NCBI RefSeq assembly: GCF_014205165.1
Contig: NZ_JACHMZ010000001.1
Span: 4,942,501 to 5,006,500 of the forward strand
DNA: 64,000 nucleotides
From: Micromonospora carbonacea
GTDB lineage: Bacteria > Actinomycetota > Actinomycetes > Mycobacteriales > Micromonosporaceae
Reading direction: 5' to 3'
Below are positions 26,891-37,074 of the stretch, piece after piece (position 1 is the stretch's first letter; each line of letters opens with the position of its first letter). The notes below the pieces were generated by a model, which worked only from the letters and a program-made list of their open reading frames with translations, was not told where the DNA came from and searched no databases. The position numbers were made by a program, and so were the translations under genes.

Positions 26891-28135
26891 TCACTCTTGT
26901 GGCCCTTGGGGGCGGGCCGGGCCGGGGCGTTCCAACGGAGACGCGGGCCGCTCGACCGGGCGGCCCCACGACCGCGCCATGTCGCGCACGGCGACCGCCG
27001 CCAGCACGGCGGCGGCCGACGCGAGCGCGCCCATCGGCGGCATCCGCAGCGCCAGCGGGGCCAGCGCGACCAGCACCAGCACCCCGGCCAGCCGGGAGCG
27101 GGAGACCCGGCCGAAAATCTCGTACTCGAAGCGGGCCCGGGCGGCCAGGAACAACGCGGGGCCGCCCATGACGAACGCGGGCCACGCCGGCTCCATCCGG
27201 GCGTACGGGTGATCGATGACCAGCTCGTAGCCGACGGCCGTGACCAGCACGCCGGCCACGATCACCAGGTGGGTCCAGCTCGCCGACTCGCCCAGCAGCC
27301 CCGGCGACCGGGCCACCCGGATCGCCTCGGCCAGCAGGTGCCCGGCCCGGTGGAAGTAGATCCGCCAGAACAGCGCCGTGACCAGGAACGAGAGGGCGAA
27401 CGCCCCGAACCTGGCGGCGGAGAAGTCGCTGCCGCTGAAGGTCAGCCCGATGATGAGGATCGTCTCGCCCAGGGCGATCAGGAAGATCTGCTGGTACCGC
27501 TCCGCCAGGTGCTCGCCCATCACGGCCCAGCCGGAGACCCGCGTCGGCCCGAGGCGCGGCACCGGCCAGCCGAGCGCCAACCCCGTGTAGTCCCAGGCCA
27601 GCGCGGCGGTCCAGAACACCGCCCGTAGGGTCGGCTGCGGCACCAGGGCACCGGCGAGCCAGGGCACCGCGCCGAGCGTCGACCAGGCCAGGATGCGCGT
27701 CGTCACCTTCCGGCGGGGGTGCCGGCGCAGCGCCACGGTGATCAGGAGCGGCCGGCCGATCTGGATCGCCAGGTACGCGCAGACGAAGGTCGCCGCCCGC
27801 TCGGTGAAGGCCCGGGGCAGCGCGACGGCCATCACCATGCTGCCGAACATCGAGGCCACCACGACGAACTGGATGATCCCGCGCTCCGGCTCGTAGCGGC
27901 TGGTCACCCAGGCCGTCAGCGTCCAGACCAGCCAGAGCGCGAGGAACAGCAGCACGGTCTGCGCGACCCCGCCCCACAGGTCCCGGCGGGCCGACGCCAC
28001 GTCGTCGATGGTCCGCTGCGACACCCGGGTCAACGCGAAGACGAACACCAGGTCGAAGAAGAGCTCCAGGAAGCTGGCCCGGGGCGAACTCGCTGCGCCC
28101 CGCAGCAGCGCCGCGCCCCGCTGGTCCTCCGCCAT
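26891..28135 (-). CDS. Low temperature requirement protein A (LtrA) family membrane protein
   Basis: 414 residues from ATG 28135; an in-frame start at 28168 would add 11. About twelve membrane spans. Near the start 'ASFLELFFDLVFVFALTRVS' is the LtrA signature, and 'GEHLAERYQQIFLIALGETI' near residue 205 is the second conserved block. The C-terminus is a Pro/Arg tail. LtrA of Listeria is needed for growth in the cold, but the molecular role is unknown. Confidence 0.9.
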   Translation of the reverse strand: MAEDQRGAALLRGAASSPRASFLELFFDLVFVFALTRVSQRTIDDVASARRDLWGGVAQTVLLFLALWLVWTLTAWVTSRYEPERGIIQFVVVASMFGSMVMAVALPRAFTERAATFVCAYLAIQIGRPLLITVALRRHPRRKVTTRILAWSTLGAVPWLAGALVPQPTLRAVFWTAALAWDYTGLALGWPVPRLGPTRVSGWAVMGEHLAERYQQIFLIALGETILIIGLTFSGSDFSAARFGAFALSFLVTALFWRIYFHRAGHLLAEAIRVARSPGLLGESASWTHLVIVAGVLVTAVGYELVIDHPYARMEPAWPAFVMGGPALFLAARARFEYEIFGRVSRSRLAGVLVLVALAPLALRMPPMGALASAAAVLAAVAVRDMARSWGRPVERPASPLERPGPARPQGPQE

Positions 28136-28193
28136 CGCCCACCCGTCGCCGCCGCCCGACGGGCTCAACGAGCCCGACCGGCGCGGGGTTGCG

Positions 28194-28778
28194 TCAGCCC
28201 TTCGCGGCCTTCGCCTCCGCCTTCATCCGCTGCTTGTGCTCGCGTACGCGGCGCAGCGAGTCCGCGTCGGCCACGTCGGCCACCGACCGGTACGCGTCGG
28301 CGTCGCCGTAGCCGCCGGCCGCCTCCCGCCAGCCTTCCGGGGTGACGCCGTACCGCTTGCCGAGCAGCGCGACGAGGATCTGCGCCTTCTGCCGGCCGAA
28401 CCCGGGCAGCTCGGTGATCCGGCGCAGCAGGTCCCGCCCGTCGGCGACGTCGGCCCAGAGCCGGGCGGCGTCGCCGTCGTACCGGTCGACCAGCACCCGG
28501 CACACCTCCTGCGTCCGGGCGGCCATCGCCTTCGGGAACCGGTGCAGGGCGGGCGGCTCGGCGAAGACCGCCACCAGCGCGTCCGGGTCGTACCCGGCCA
28601 GCTCGCGGGCGTCCGGCTCGTGCCCGAGGCGCTGCGCCAGCACGTACGGCGAGGAGAACGCCTTCTCCATCGGGATCTGCTGGTCGAGCGTCATCCCCAG
28701 CAGCAGGGCCAGCGGGCTGCGCTCCAGCAGCCGGTTGGCCTCGGGGTCGATGGGCAGCGAGAACGTCATGCCGTCCAT
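28194..28778 (-). CDS. HhH-GPD type base-excision repair glycosylase-like protein
   Basis: 194 residues (ATG 28778; ATG 28769 also possible). Helical protein with 'LLLGMTLDQQIPMEKAFSSP' near the start and the helix-hairpin-helix segment 'ITELPGFGRQKAQILVALLGKRYGV' region near residue 117-140. The catalytic Asp expected after the HhH in typical glycosylases is not obvious, so it may be the atypical actinobacterial group. Likely acts on damaged bases, substrate unknown. Confidence 0.8.
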   Translation of the reverse strand: MDGMTFSLPIDPEANRLLERSPLALLLGMTLDQQIPMEKAFSSPYVLAQRLGHEPDARELAGYDPDALVAVFAEPPALHRFPKAMAARTQEVCRVLVDRYDGDAARLWADVADGRDLLRRITELPGFGRQKAQILVALLGKRYGVTPEGWREAAGGYGDADAYRSVADVADADSLRRVREHKQRMKAEAKAAKG

Positions 28779-28916
28779 CCTGCCGCCCCGCCGCGACGCC
28801 GCGACGCCGACTCCCCGGGCGTGGGCCGCCGGACGGTCCCGCCGGCTCGCGCCCAGGAAGTCGGATTCCGGGGCGGCGGTGACGCCTGCCGCCACGGCGG
28901 CAGGCAGGATGGCGAC

Positions 28917-30401
28917 GTGGACGAACACGACATGCTGCTCTCCCCCGCCGGCGTCGAGGCGCTCCGCACGGCGCTGTCCCGCGCCGCGTACACCTCGAAC
29001 GGCATCGCCGACCGGCTCGGACCGCAGGCGACCGGCGGGATCGCCCGCAACGACTTCCGGGCGGCCCTGCGCGCCACCGCCGACCGCGACCCGCTGGCCA
29101 CCCTCATCCGGGTGTTCATCTGCGACCAGACCGAGCCGGAGGCCGCGGTGGCCGCCGCGCTCGCCCCGCTGACCGTGGCCGAGGCGCTGGCCGGGGGCCT
29201 GGTCGAGCGGCACGGCGACGGGCTGCGCGCGGGCGTCGACCTGGAGCCGTACGCCGACGACTGGTGGGTCCTCGCCGACCTGCCGGTCAGCTCCCGGCCG
29301 GGCCGGCCGCTGCACGCCGAGCACGTGCTCGGCATCGGCGGGGCGACCCAGACGCTGATCGGGGCGGCCGTGCGCCGGCCGGTGGAGACCGCGCTCGACC
29401 TGGGCACCGGCTCCGGGGTGCAGGCGCTGCACCTGGCCACCCACGCCCGCCGGGTCACCGCCACCGACGTCTCCGAGCGGGCGCTGCGCTTCGCCGCCAC
29501 CACGGCCGCGCTCAACGGCCAGGACTGGGAGCTGCTGCGCGGGGACCTGGTCGCCCCGGTCGCCGGACGCAGGTTCGACCTGGTGGTCAGCAACCCGCCG
29601 TTCGTGGTCGGCCCCGGCACCACCACCCACGTGTACCGGGACTCGGGCCGGGTCGGCGACGCGATCGGCGCCGAGCTGGCCGCCGCCGCACCAGGGCTGC
29701 TCACCGAGGGCGGCACCATGCAGTACCTGGCCAACTGGGTGCACGTCACCGGGGAGGACTGGGGCGAGCGGGTGGCCGGCTGGTTCGCCGGCACCGGCCT
29801 GGACGCCTGGGTCATCCAGCGGGAGGTCGCCGACCCGATGGCGTACGTCAACCTGTGGCTGACCGACGTCGGCGAGGCCGCCGACCCGCACCGGGCGGCG
29901 GCCTGGCTCGACTGGTTCGACGCGCACAAGGTGGAGGCGGTCGGCTTCGGCATCGTCTCGCTGCGTCGCGGCGGCCACGCCGACCCGGTGGTGCGGATCG
30001 AGGACCTGCGGCAGCGGGTGGAGCCGCCGATGGGCGAGCGGATCGCCGCCTGGTTCGACCGCCAGGACTGGCTCCGGGCACGCGGTGCCGACGGGCTGCT
30101 CGACGCGCGCTACCGGGCCGCCGAGGGGCTCCAGCTGCGGCAGGAGGCGACGATGGGCGACGAGGGCTGGGCGGTGGACCGGCAGGTCCTGGCGATGCCG
30201 CACGGGCTGCGCTGGACGGAGGAGATCGACCCGCTGGTGCTGGCCCTGGTCGGCGGCGCGGACGGCCGGCTGCCGCTGCGCGACCAGCTCGCCCTGCTCG
30301 CCGCCGCGCACGACGTGGCCCCCGAGGAGCTGGCCGAGGCGGCCGGCCCGATCGTGGCGCACCTGGTGGAACGCGGCATCGTCGAGCCGGTGAGCGACTG
30401 A
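28917..30401 (+). CDS. Class I SAM-dependent methyltransferase with N-terminal DUF7059-like domain
   Basis: 494 residues from GTG 28917. The N-terminal 140 residues are a winged-helix-like region, followed by a Rossmann methyltransferase with motif I '[16 protein letters not shown]' near residue 159 and motif IV 'NPPF' near 226. NPPF marks methyltransferases that modify a planar nitrogen in rRNA bases, protein glutamine or DNA, as in RsmC and PrmC. A C-terminal helical domain of 170 residues is extra. Substrate unknown. The dtd gene follows 52 bp later. Confidence 0.87.
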   Translation: MDEHDMLLSPAGVEALRTALSRAAYTSNGIADRLGPQATGGIARNDFRAALRATADRDPLATLIRVFICDQTEPEAAVAAALAPLTVAEALAGGLVERHGDGLRAGVDLEPYADDWWVLADLPVSSRPGRPLHAEHVLGIGGATQTLIGAAVRRPVETALDLGTGSGVQALHLATHARRVTATDVSERALRFAATTAALNGQDWELLRGDLVAPVAGRRFDLVVSNPPFVVGPGTTTHVYRDSGRVGDAIGAELAAAAPGLLTEGGTMQYLANWVHVTGEDWGERVAGWFAGTGLDAWVIQREVADPMAYVNLWLTDVGEAADPHRAAAWLDWFDAHKVEAVGFGIVSLRRGGHADPVVRIEDLRQRVEPPMGERIAAWFDRQDWLRARGADGLLDARYRAAEGLQLRQEATMGDEGWAVDRQVLAMPHGLRWTEEIDPLVLALVGGADGRLPLRDQLALLAAAHDVAPEELAEAAGPIVAHLVERGIVEPVSD

Positions 30402-30453
30402 TGCGCGCGCTGAGACAGCCGCGGATGCCGGCGGCGGCGCGGGCGGTGCGCTG

Positions 30454-30876
30454 ATGCGGGCGGTCGTGCAGACCGTCGGCCGGGCCAGCGTCACGGTCGA
30501 CGGGGAGGTCGTCGGCGCGGTCACCGACGGGCTGCTGGTGCTGCTCGGGGTGACCCACACCGACACCGGGGAGACGGCCCGCACCATGGCCCGCAAGATC
30601 CACGAGCTGCGCGTCCTGGACGACGAGCGCAGCGCGGCGGACACCGGCGCCGGCATCCTGGTGGTCAGCCAGTTCACCCTCTACGGCGACGCCCGCAAGG
30701 GCCGCCGCCCGAGCTGGACCGCCGCCGCCCCCGCCGAGGTCGCCGAGCCCCTGGTCGAGGCGGTCGTGGCGGCCCTGCGCGAGCGTGGCGCCCCGGTGCA
30801 GACGGGCCGCTTCCGCGCCCACATGCTGGTGGAGAGCGTCAACGTGGGCCCCCGCACCCTCCTCCTGGACCTCTGA
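30454..30876 (+). CDS. dtd: D-aminoacyl-tRNA deacylase
   Basis: 140 residues, normal length. Dtd removes D-amino acids (and glycine from mischarged tRNA-Ala) from tRNA. Family blocks: '[20 protein letters not shown]' at the start, '[13 protein letters not shown]', and the active-site segment '[19 protein letters not shown]'. The C-terminal segment reads 'SVNVGPRT' where most family members have a V-N-D-G-P motif, and 'RFRAHM' in place of G-x-F-G-A-x-M. The Gly-Pro is kept. These changes look like lineage variation rather than decay, since the rest is intact. Confidence 0.93.
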   Translation: MRAVVQTVGRASVTVDGEVVGAVTDGLLVLLGVTHTDTGETARTMARKIHELRVLDDERSAADTGAGILVVSQFTLYGDARKGRRPSWTAAAPAEVAEPLVEAVVAALRERGAPVQTGRFRAHMLVESVNVGPRTLLLDL

Positions 30877-30924
30877 CGCCCGCACCAACCCCAGCCACCC
30901 GCCCCCGCCCCCGCGACCCCTCTC

Positions 30925-30984
30925 GTCGATCAAGAGGTTGGCGTCATGATCCGTGCTCCGGGTGACGCAGACCTCTTGATCGAC
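30925..30984. terminator. 60-bp near-perfect palindrome between convergent dtd and spo0M genes
   Basis: 22-bp arms (30925-30946 and 30963-30984), 20 of 22 matching, around a 16-nt loop. The arm starts GTCGATCAAGAGGT and its mirror ends ACCTCTTGATCGAC. It can serve as a bidirectional terminator. From memory, the ATCAAGAGGT sequence recurs in Micromonospora intergenic DNA, so it may also be a dispersed repeat. Confidence 0.75.
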
Positions 30985-31020
30985 GTGGGGACTCGGGGGT
31001 CGGGGCGGGGTCGGGTCGGG

Positions 31021-31809
31021 TCAGAAGAAGAGGCCGCGGCGCTGGATGGACTGGCGGAGCCAGCCGTCGAGCTGGGCGGCCCAGTCGGTGTTGTGCACGG
31101 TGGCGTGGTCGACGCTGAACCGGCCGAAGGCGTCCCGCCCCTCGGTGAACACGCCGCCCCGCTTGTCGATCTCCAGCACCACCTGCACTTGCTGCGGGTC
31201 GGTGACGAAGGTGACCTCCAGCTGGTTGATCGCCTGGGCGTACTGGGGGGCCGGGTAGAACTCGATCTCCTGGTAGAACGGCAGGTGCTGGCGTACCCCG
31301 TAGATGTGGCCCCGCTCGACGTCGGCGCGGGCGAACCGGAAGCCCAGCCGCAGCAGCGCCTCCAGCAGCGCCTCCTGGGCCGGCAGCGGGTGCACCGCCA
31401 CCGCGTCCAGGTCGCCCTTGTCGACCGCCCGCGCCACCTCCAGCTCCGTACGCAGCCCCATCGTCATCCCGTGCAGGTGCTGCCCGTACAGCTCGGTGAG
31501 CGGGGTCTCCCACGGCACGTCGAAGCGGAACGGGACGTCGTAGCGCTGCCCCGGCTCCAGCCGGAACGCCCCGGTCACCTGGCGACGGTGGAACTCCTGG
31601 GTGGTCTCGTACTCGCTGTCGCCGCTCTCCACCTCGACCCGGGTGACCAGGCCCAGCGCGACGTAGTCGATGTCGACCGCGTGCTCGCCGCCGGCCACGT
31701 GCACGACGCCCTCCAACTGACCGCCCGGACGGCAGTTCGGATTGCTCAGCACCGTCTCCACCGACGGACCGCCCACACCCATCGCCTGCATGAGCCGCTT
31801 GAAGACCAC
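31021..31809 (-). CDS. Sporulation protein Spo0M family (arrestin-like)
   Basis: 262 residues from GTG 31809, with GGAGGG upstream. 'FKRLMQAMGVGGPSVETVL' at the start and the long beta-sandwich pattern ('GGQLEGVVHVAGGEHAVDID', 'DVPFRFDVPWETPLTELYG') fit the SpoOM family, which has an arrestin-like fold. The B. subtilis protein affects sporulation and cell division. Role in this organism unknown; presence of sporulation genes is in line with a spore-forming actinomycete. Confidence 0.9.
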   Translation of the reverse strand: MVFKRLMQAMGVGGPSVETVLSNPNCRPGGQLEGVVHVAGGEHAVDIDYVALGLVTRVEVESGDSEYETTQEFHRRQVTGAFRLEPGQRYDVPFRFDVPWETPLTELYGQHLHGMTMGLRTELEVARAVDKGDLDAVAVHPLPAQEALLEALLRLGFRFARADVERGHIYGVRQHLPFYQEIEFYPAPQYAQAINQLEVTFVTDPQQVQVVLEIDKRGGVFTEGRDAFGRFSVDHATVHNTDWAAQLDGWLRQSIQRRGLFF

Positions 31810-32045
31810 GACGCCCTCCACCCTCTCGAAGATCGGCCGTTGCACGTCCGACCTGCTGATTCGGCCCGAACGGCCGACTGCCGGCACGGTAGCCGGGCCT
31901 GGCAAGGTCATACCCCGGTACCCCTATCCGCTGTCGGTTCCCCGATCGCCTCACTCCCGTTTCACGTCCCGGTTGCCAGAGTGTGTGTCACCGGCGCCGC
32001 TGGGCCGGCAACGCGGCACAGACGTGGACACGGGGAGAGACAGAG

Positions 32046-33062
<1,017 letters not shown>

Positions 33063-33080
33063 AGCGGCACGCGTAGGGAG

Positions 33081-33105
33081 GGGCCCCGGCGGTTCGCCGG
33101 GGCCC
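33081..33105 (+). terminator. sigB terminator
   Basis: GGGCCCCGGCG and CGCCGGGGCCC, 11-bp perfect stem with a 3-nt loop, 18 bp past the sigB stop. Confidence 0.8.
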
Positions 33106-33150
33106 TCGCGCATGCGGTGCGGCGCTGGGCGGGCGCGGGCCCAGCGGTGT

Positions 33151-33202
33151 TAGGAGGGGGCCCTTCCTATACAGAAGGCGTTAACAAGGTGCCCTTCCTT
33201 AC
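33151..33202 (+). repeat. Double-palindrome intergenic repeat, copy 3 (type ending TTAC)
   Basis: TAGGAGGGGGCCCTTCCTA, spacer TACAGAAGGCGTTAAC, then AAGGTGCCCTTCCTTAC. Its end supplies bases of the TAA stop codon of the acetyltransferase gene (33199-33201). Between convergent genes. Confidence 0.85.
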
Positions 33203-35757
33203 AGGCGGCGGGGGCCCGTGTCGGGGCGGGCGCCCGCCGCGCCGACGCCCACCGTGGCGTGCAGCACCGAGATGCCGTCCGGGCGGGCCAGCACCGGGTT
33301 GAGGGTGAGCGAACGCACCCGGGGCTGCTCGTCGGCGAGCCGCCCCACCCGCAGCAGCAGCTCCGCCAGGGCGGCCCGGTCCACCGGCGCGGCCCCCCGG
33401 TGCCCGCGCAGCAGCGGCGCGGCCCGGGGCGCGTCGACCAGCTCGGCGGCGTCGGCGTCGGTCAGCGGCACCGCCCGCCACGCCCGGTCGCCGAGCAGCT
33501 CGGTGGCGACGCCGCCGAGGCCGAAGCCGACCACCGGCCCGAACGCCGGGTCCTCCACCAGCTCCACCACGCAGGGCACGCCGGGCGGGACCATCGCCTG
33601 CACCAGGACGTCCGCGCCGAAGACCGTCGACATCTCCGCGTACGCCCGGCGCACCGCCGCCGCGTCGGCCAGGTCGAGCCGGACCGCGCCGAGGTCGAGG
33701 CGGTGCCGCAGCCCGGGGGCGGCCGCCTTCAGCGCCACCGGGCAGCCCAGCGCCCCGGCGGCGGCGACCGCCTCGTCGGCCGACCCGGCGCGCACCGACG
33801 GCACCACGTCGATACCGTACGCGCCCAGCAGCCCCGCCGGGTCGGCCCCGTCGGCGCGCAGCGCGGCGGCCGCGGCGGCGGGGTCGACGCGGGGCAGCTC
33901 GGGCAGCGCGCCGGGCGGCCGGCGCAGCCAGTCGGCGTACGCGGCGACCCGGGCCAGGGCCCGCACCGCCTCCTCCACGCTCGGATACGCCGGCACCCCC
34001 GCCGGCACGCGCCCGGCGAGGAAGGTCGCCACCACCGGCTTGCCGGCGTCGAGCGCGCCGGGCAGGGCGGCGGCGAAGTCGGCCCCGGTGTCGGTGAGCT
34101 GGCCGGGCAGTGGCGGGGCGAAGACCGCGACGAGGGCGTCCACGTGCGCGTCGGCGGCGGCCGCGCCGAACGCGGCGGCGAACTCGGCCGCCCCGGCCCG
34201 GGGGCCCACGTCGGACGGGTAGCCGGCCGCCACCGTCAGCCCCTGCGCGGCGCAGGCGGTGGCGGCCAGCCCGGTCAGCGCCGAGGAGTTGCCGACCACG
34301 GCGACCCGCCGCCCGGCGGGCCGGGGCTGGTGGGCCAGCAGCACGCCGACGTCGAGCAGCTCGGCGACCGTGTCGACCCGGATCACCCCGGACTGGGCGA
34401 ACAGGGCGTCGACCGCGACCGCGTCGGGGCCGGGCGCGTCGCCGTTCAGGCCGGGCGGGCGGGCCGGGGACGCCAGCGCCACCACCGGCTTGTCCCGGCC
34501 GATCCGCCGGGCCAGCCGGGCGAACTTGCGCGGGTTGCCGAACGTCTCCAGGTACAACATGATCACGTCGGTGCCGGGGGCGTCCTGCCAGTATTGAAGC
34601 AGGTCGTTGCCGGAGACGTCGGCCCGGTTGCCGGCCGAGACGAAGCTGGACAGGCCGAGGCCCCGCCGGGCCGCCTCGGCCAGCAGCGCCACCCCGAACG
34701 CGCCGGACTGGCTGAAGATGCCCACCCGGCCGGGGGCCGGCAGCGCGGGCGCGAGGGTCGCGTTGAGGCGTACCTGGTCGGCGGTGTTGGCCACGCCCAG
34801 GCAGTTCGGGCCGACGACCCGCATCCCGGCGGCGTGCGCGGCGCGGACCAGGGCCCGCTGGGCCGCCGCGCCGTCCGCGCCGGCCTCGGCGAAGCCGGCC
34901 GAGATCACCACCAGGCCGTGCGCGCCGGCCGCCGCCGCGTCGGCCACCACCGCGCCCACCGCCTCCGGGGCCACCGCGACCACCGCCAGGTCGATCGCGT
35001 GGCCGGCGTCGACCGCCGACGGGTACGCGGGCAGCCCCGCCACCGTCGCCGCGCCCGGGTGCACCGGCACGACCGGCCCCGGGTACCCGCCGTCGCGCAG
35101 GTGCCCGAGCAGCGCCGCGCCGACGCCCTGCCCGGTGGCGCTCGCGCCGTAGACGGCCACGCCCCGGGGGGCCAGCAGCCGGGCGATGGAGCGGGCCTCG
35201 GTGCGGTGCTCCCGACCCCGCTGCACCGCCAGCGTCGCCTCGGTCGGCGCGATCGGGAAGCTCAGGTGCACCACGCCGTCGGCGTACTGGCGTTGGACCT
35301 GGTAGCCGAAGTCGGCGAAGACCCGCAGCATCGCCCCGTTGGCCGGGAGCACCTCGGCGACGAAACGCACGATCCCGACCCGCCGGGCGGCGTCGGCCAG
35401 GTGCTCCAGCAGCACCGAGCCGATCCCCCGCCCCTGGTGGGCGTCCTCCACCACGAACGCCACCTCGGCCTCGGGGGCCTGCGGGCCGAGCCGTTCGTAG
35501 CGGCCCACGGCGACGATCCGCCCGGCGGCGAGCACCACGAACGCCTCCCGGTCGACGTGGTCGACGTGCACGAAGCGGTTCAGGTCCCGCTCCGGGATGC
35601 GCGGGTACGGCGAGAAGTAGCGCAGGTAGCGGGTGCGCTCCGAGAAGCGGGCGTGCATCGCCACGATCCCGGGCGCGTCGTCCGGGCGGATCGGGCGCAG
35701 CCCGACGGTGCTGCCGTCGCTGAGCAGCACGTCCACCGGCTGGTCGACTGTGGTCAC
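33199..35757 (-). CDS. GNAT acetyltransferase fused to a degenerate NDP-forming acyl-CoA synthetase (Pat-like)
   Basis: 852 residues from GTG 35757, with GGAGGGGCCGG upstream. N-terminal GNAT domain (about 18-165) with acetyl-CoA motif 'QGRGIGSVLL' near 109. Then a CoA-binding Rossmann domain (about 195-290), two succinyl-CoA-ligase-like domains, and a C-terminal ATP-grasp domain (about 630-840). Where active synthetases carry a Ser-His-Thr-Gly loop with the phosphorylated His, this protein reads 'ASPARPPGLNGDAPGPDA' (about residues 428-445), without His. Salmonella Pat, a protein lysine acetyltransferase, has a similarly inactive synthetase part. With the acuC deacetylase 31 bp upstream on the same strand, a role in reversible lysine acetylation is likely. 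Confidence 0.88.
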   Translation of the reverse strand: MTTVDQPVDVLLSDGSTVGLRPIRPDDAPGIVAMHARFSERTRYLRYFSPYPRIPERDLNRFVHVDHVDREAFVVLAAGRIVAVGRYERLGPQAPEAEVAFVVEDAHQGRGIGSVLLEHLADAARRVGIVRFVAEVLPANGAMLRVFADFGYQVQRQYADGVVHLSFPIAPTEATLAVQRGREHRTEARSIARLLAPRGVAVYGASATGQGVGAALLGHLRDGGYPGPVVPVHPGAATVAGLPAYPSAVDAGHAIDLAVVAVAPEAVGAVVADAAAAGAHGLVVISAGFAEAGADGAAAQRALVRAAHAAGMRVVGPNCLGVANTADQVRLNATLAPALPAPGRVGIFSQSGAFGVALLAEAARRGLGLSSFVSAGNRADVSGNDLLQYWQDAPGTDVIMLYLETFGNPRKFARLARRIGRDKPVVALASPARPPGLNGDAPGPDAVAVDALFAQSGVIRVDTVAELLDVGVLLAHQPRPAGRRVAVVGNSSALTGLAATACAAQGLTVAAGYPSDVGPRAGAAEFAAAFGAAAADAHVDALVAVFAPPLPGQLTDTGADFAAALPGALDAGKPVVATFLAGRVPAGVPAYPSVEEAVRALARVAAYADWLRRPPGALPELPRVDPAAAAAALRADGADPAGLLGAYGIDVVPSVRAGSADEAVAAAGALGCPVALKAAAPGLRHRLDLGAVRLDLADAAAVRRAYAEMSTVFGADVLVQAMVPPGVPCVVELVEDPAFGPVVGFGLGGVATELLGDRAWRAVPLTDADAAELVDAPRAAPLLRGHRGAAPVDRAALAELLLRVGRLADEQPRVRSLTLNPVLARPDGISVLHATVGVGAAGARPDTGPRRL

Positions 35758-35788
35758 CGGTTCCGGCCCCTCCCCGGGCGCAGCCCGG

Positions 35789-36970
35789 TCAGTCCCGCGG
35801 GTCGTGCGGGTCGAGGCCGAGCAGCGGGAACACCGCCTTGCGGGTCGCCGCGATGGCCCGGTCCACCGGGTTCGGCTCGCCGGTCGGCTGCCACGGCGCG
35901 AACGCGGGGTCGGCGTCGTCGGTCATCCGCAGCGGCACCTCCCGGCCGGGGCGGCGGGCGGCGGCGAGGCCGCGCCAGCCGGGCGGGGTGAGCGTCGCCG
36001 GGTCGATCGGGTCGCCGGTCGCCACCGCGAGCAGGTGGGTCCAGGCGCGGGGCACCACCTCGACGAGGGCGTACCCGCCGCCGCCGGTGGCCACCCAGCG
36101 GCCGTCGCACAGCTCGTCGGCAAGCGCCCGCAACGCCAGGTAGGTGGCGCGCTGCCCGTCGACGCTCAGGTGCAGGTCGGCGAGAGGGTCGATGCGGTGC
36201 CCGTCCGCCCCGCACTGGGTCACCAGAAGCTGCGGCCGGAACGCCCGCAGCACCGACGGCACCACCGCGTGGAACGCGCGCAGCCAGCCGGCGTCGTCGA
36301 CCCCGGGCGGCAGCGGCACGTTCACGGCGCTGCCCGGCGCGCCCGGGCCGCCCGTCTCGTCGGGGAACCCGGTGCCGGGGAACAGGGCGAGCGGGGTCTC
36401 GTGCAGGCTGACGGTGAGCACCCGGGGGTCGTCCCAGAAGATGGCCTGCACGCCGTCGCCGTGGTGCACGTCCACGTCGACGTACGCGATCCGCTCCGCG
36501 CCGAGGTCGAGCAGGCGGGCGATGGCCACCGCCGGGTCGTTGTAGACGCAGAACCCGGCGGCGCGGGCCGGCATGGCGTGGTGCAGCCCGCCGGCCACGT
36601 TGACGGCCCGCCGCGCCTCGCCCCGCCACACCGCCTCGGCGGCGGCCACGGTGGCCCCGGCGACCAGCGCGCTGGACTCGTGCATCCCCTCGAAGACCGG
36701 ATTGTCCGATGTGCCCAGCCCGAACCCGGCGAAGAGCGGGTCGCGGGGGGCGACGCGGACGGCGTCGAGGTAGCGCGGGTCGTGCACCCGGGTCAGCAGG
36801 GCCTCGCCGGCCGGCTCCGGCCGGACCAGCCGCACCCCGGGCCGGCCCAGGACGCCCAGCTCCCCGGCGAGCGCGACGGTCAGCTCGACCCGCACCGGGT
36901 CGAGCGGATGGTCGCCCATGTCGTAGGCGAGCAGCGCCTCGTCCCACACCACCACCGTGTCCTCGGACAT
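35789..36970 (-). CDS. acuC: AcuC-type histone-deacetylase family protein
   Basis: 393 residues from ATG 36970. Class I HDAC fold, Zn-dependent. Visible signatures: 'GGLHHAMPARAAGFCVYNDP' near residue 125 with the catalytic His pair, 'YVDVDVHHGDGVQ' near 162 with Zn ligands, 'VSLHETPLALFPGTG', and 'QCGADGH'. In Bacillus, AcuC deacetylates acetyl-CoA synthetase, reversing AcuA. Here it precedes the GNAT/synthetase-like gene in the same direction, so the two probably set and remove the same acetyl marks. Confidence 0.93.
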   Translation of the reverse strand: MSEDTVVVWDEALLAYDMGDHPLDPVRVELTVALAGELGVLGRPGVRLVRPEPAGEALLTRVHDPRYLDAVRVAPRDPLFAGFGLGTSDNPVFEGMHESSALVAGATVAAAEAVWRGEARRAVNVAGGLHHAMPARAAGFCVYNDPAVAIARLLDLGAERIAYVDVDVHHGDGVQAIFWDDPRVLTVSLHETPLALFPGTGFPDETGGPGAPGSAVNVPLPPGVDDAGWLRAFHAVVPSVLRAFRPQLLVTQCGADGHRIDPLADLHLSVDGQRATYLALRALADELCDGRWVATGGGGYALVEVVPRAWTHLLAVATGDPIDPATLTPPGWRGLAAARRPGREVPLRMTDDADPAFAPWQPTGEPNPVDRAIAATRKAVFPLLGLDPHDPRD

Positions 36971-37074
36971 GGGGCCATCGTCGCACGGGCCACCGCCGCC
37001 GCCCACCACCCGCGCTGCCGCCGTGGCCGGTGTCTCCCTGGTCGGCGGCCCTCCCGGCCGCCGGGCACCGGCGG

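Noticed and set aside
28194..30677. Long N-terminal extension of the HhH-GPD protein across the methyltransferase gene
   Set aside because: Antisense shadow; the conserved protein begins at 28778 or 28769.
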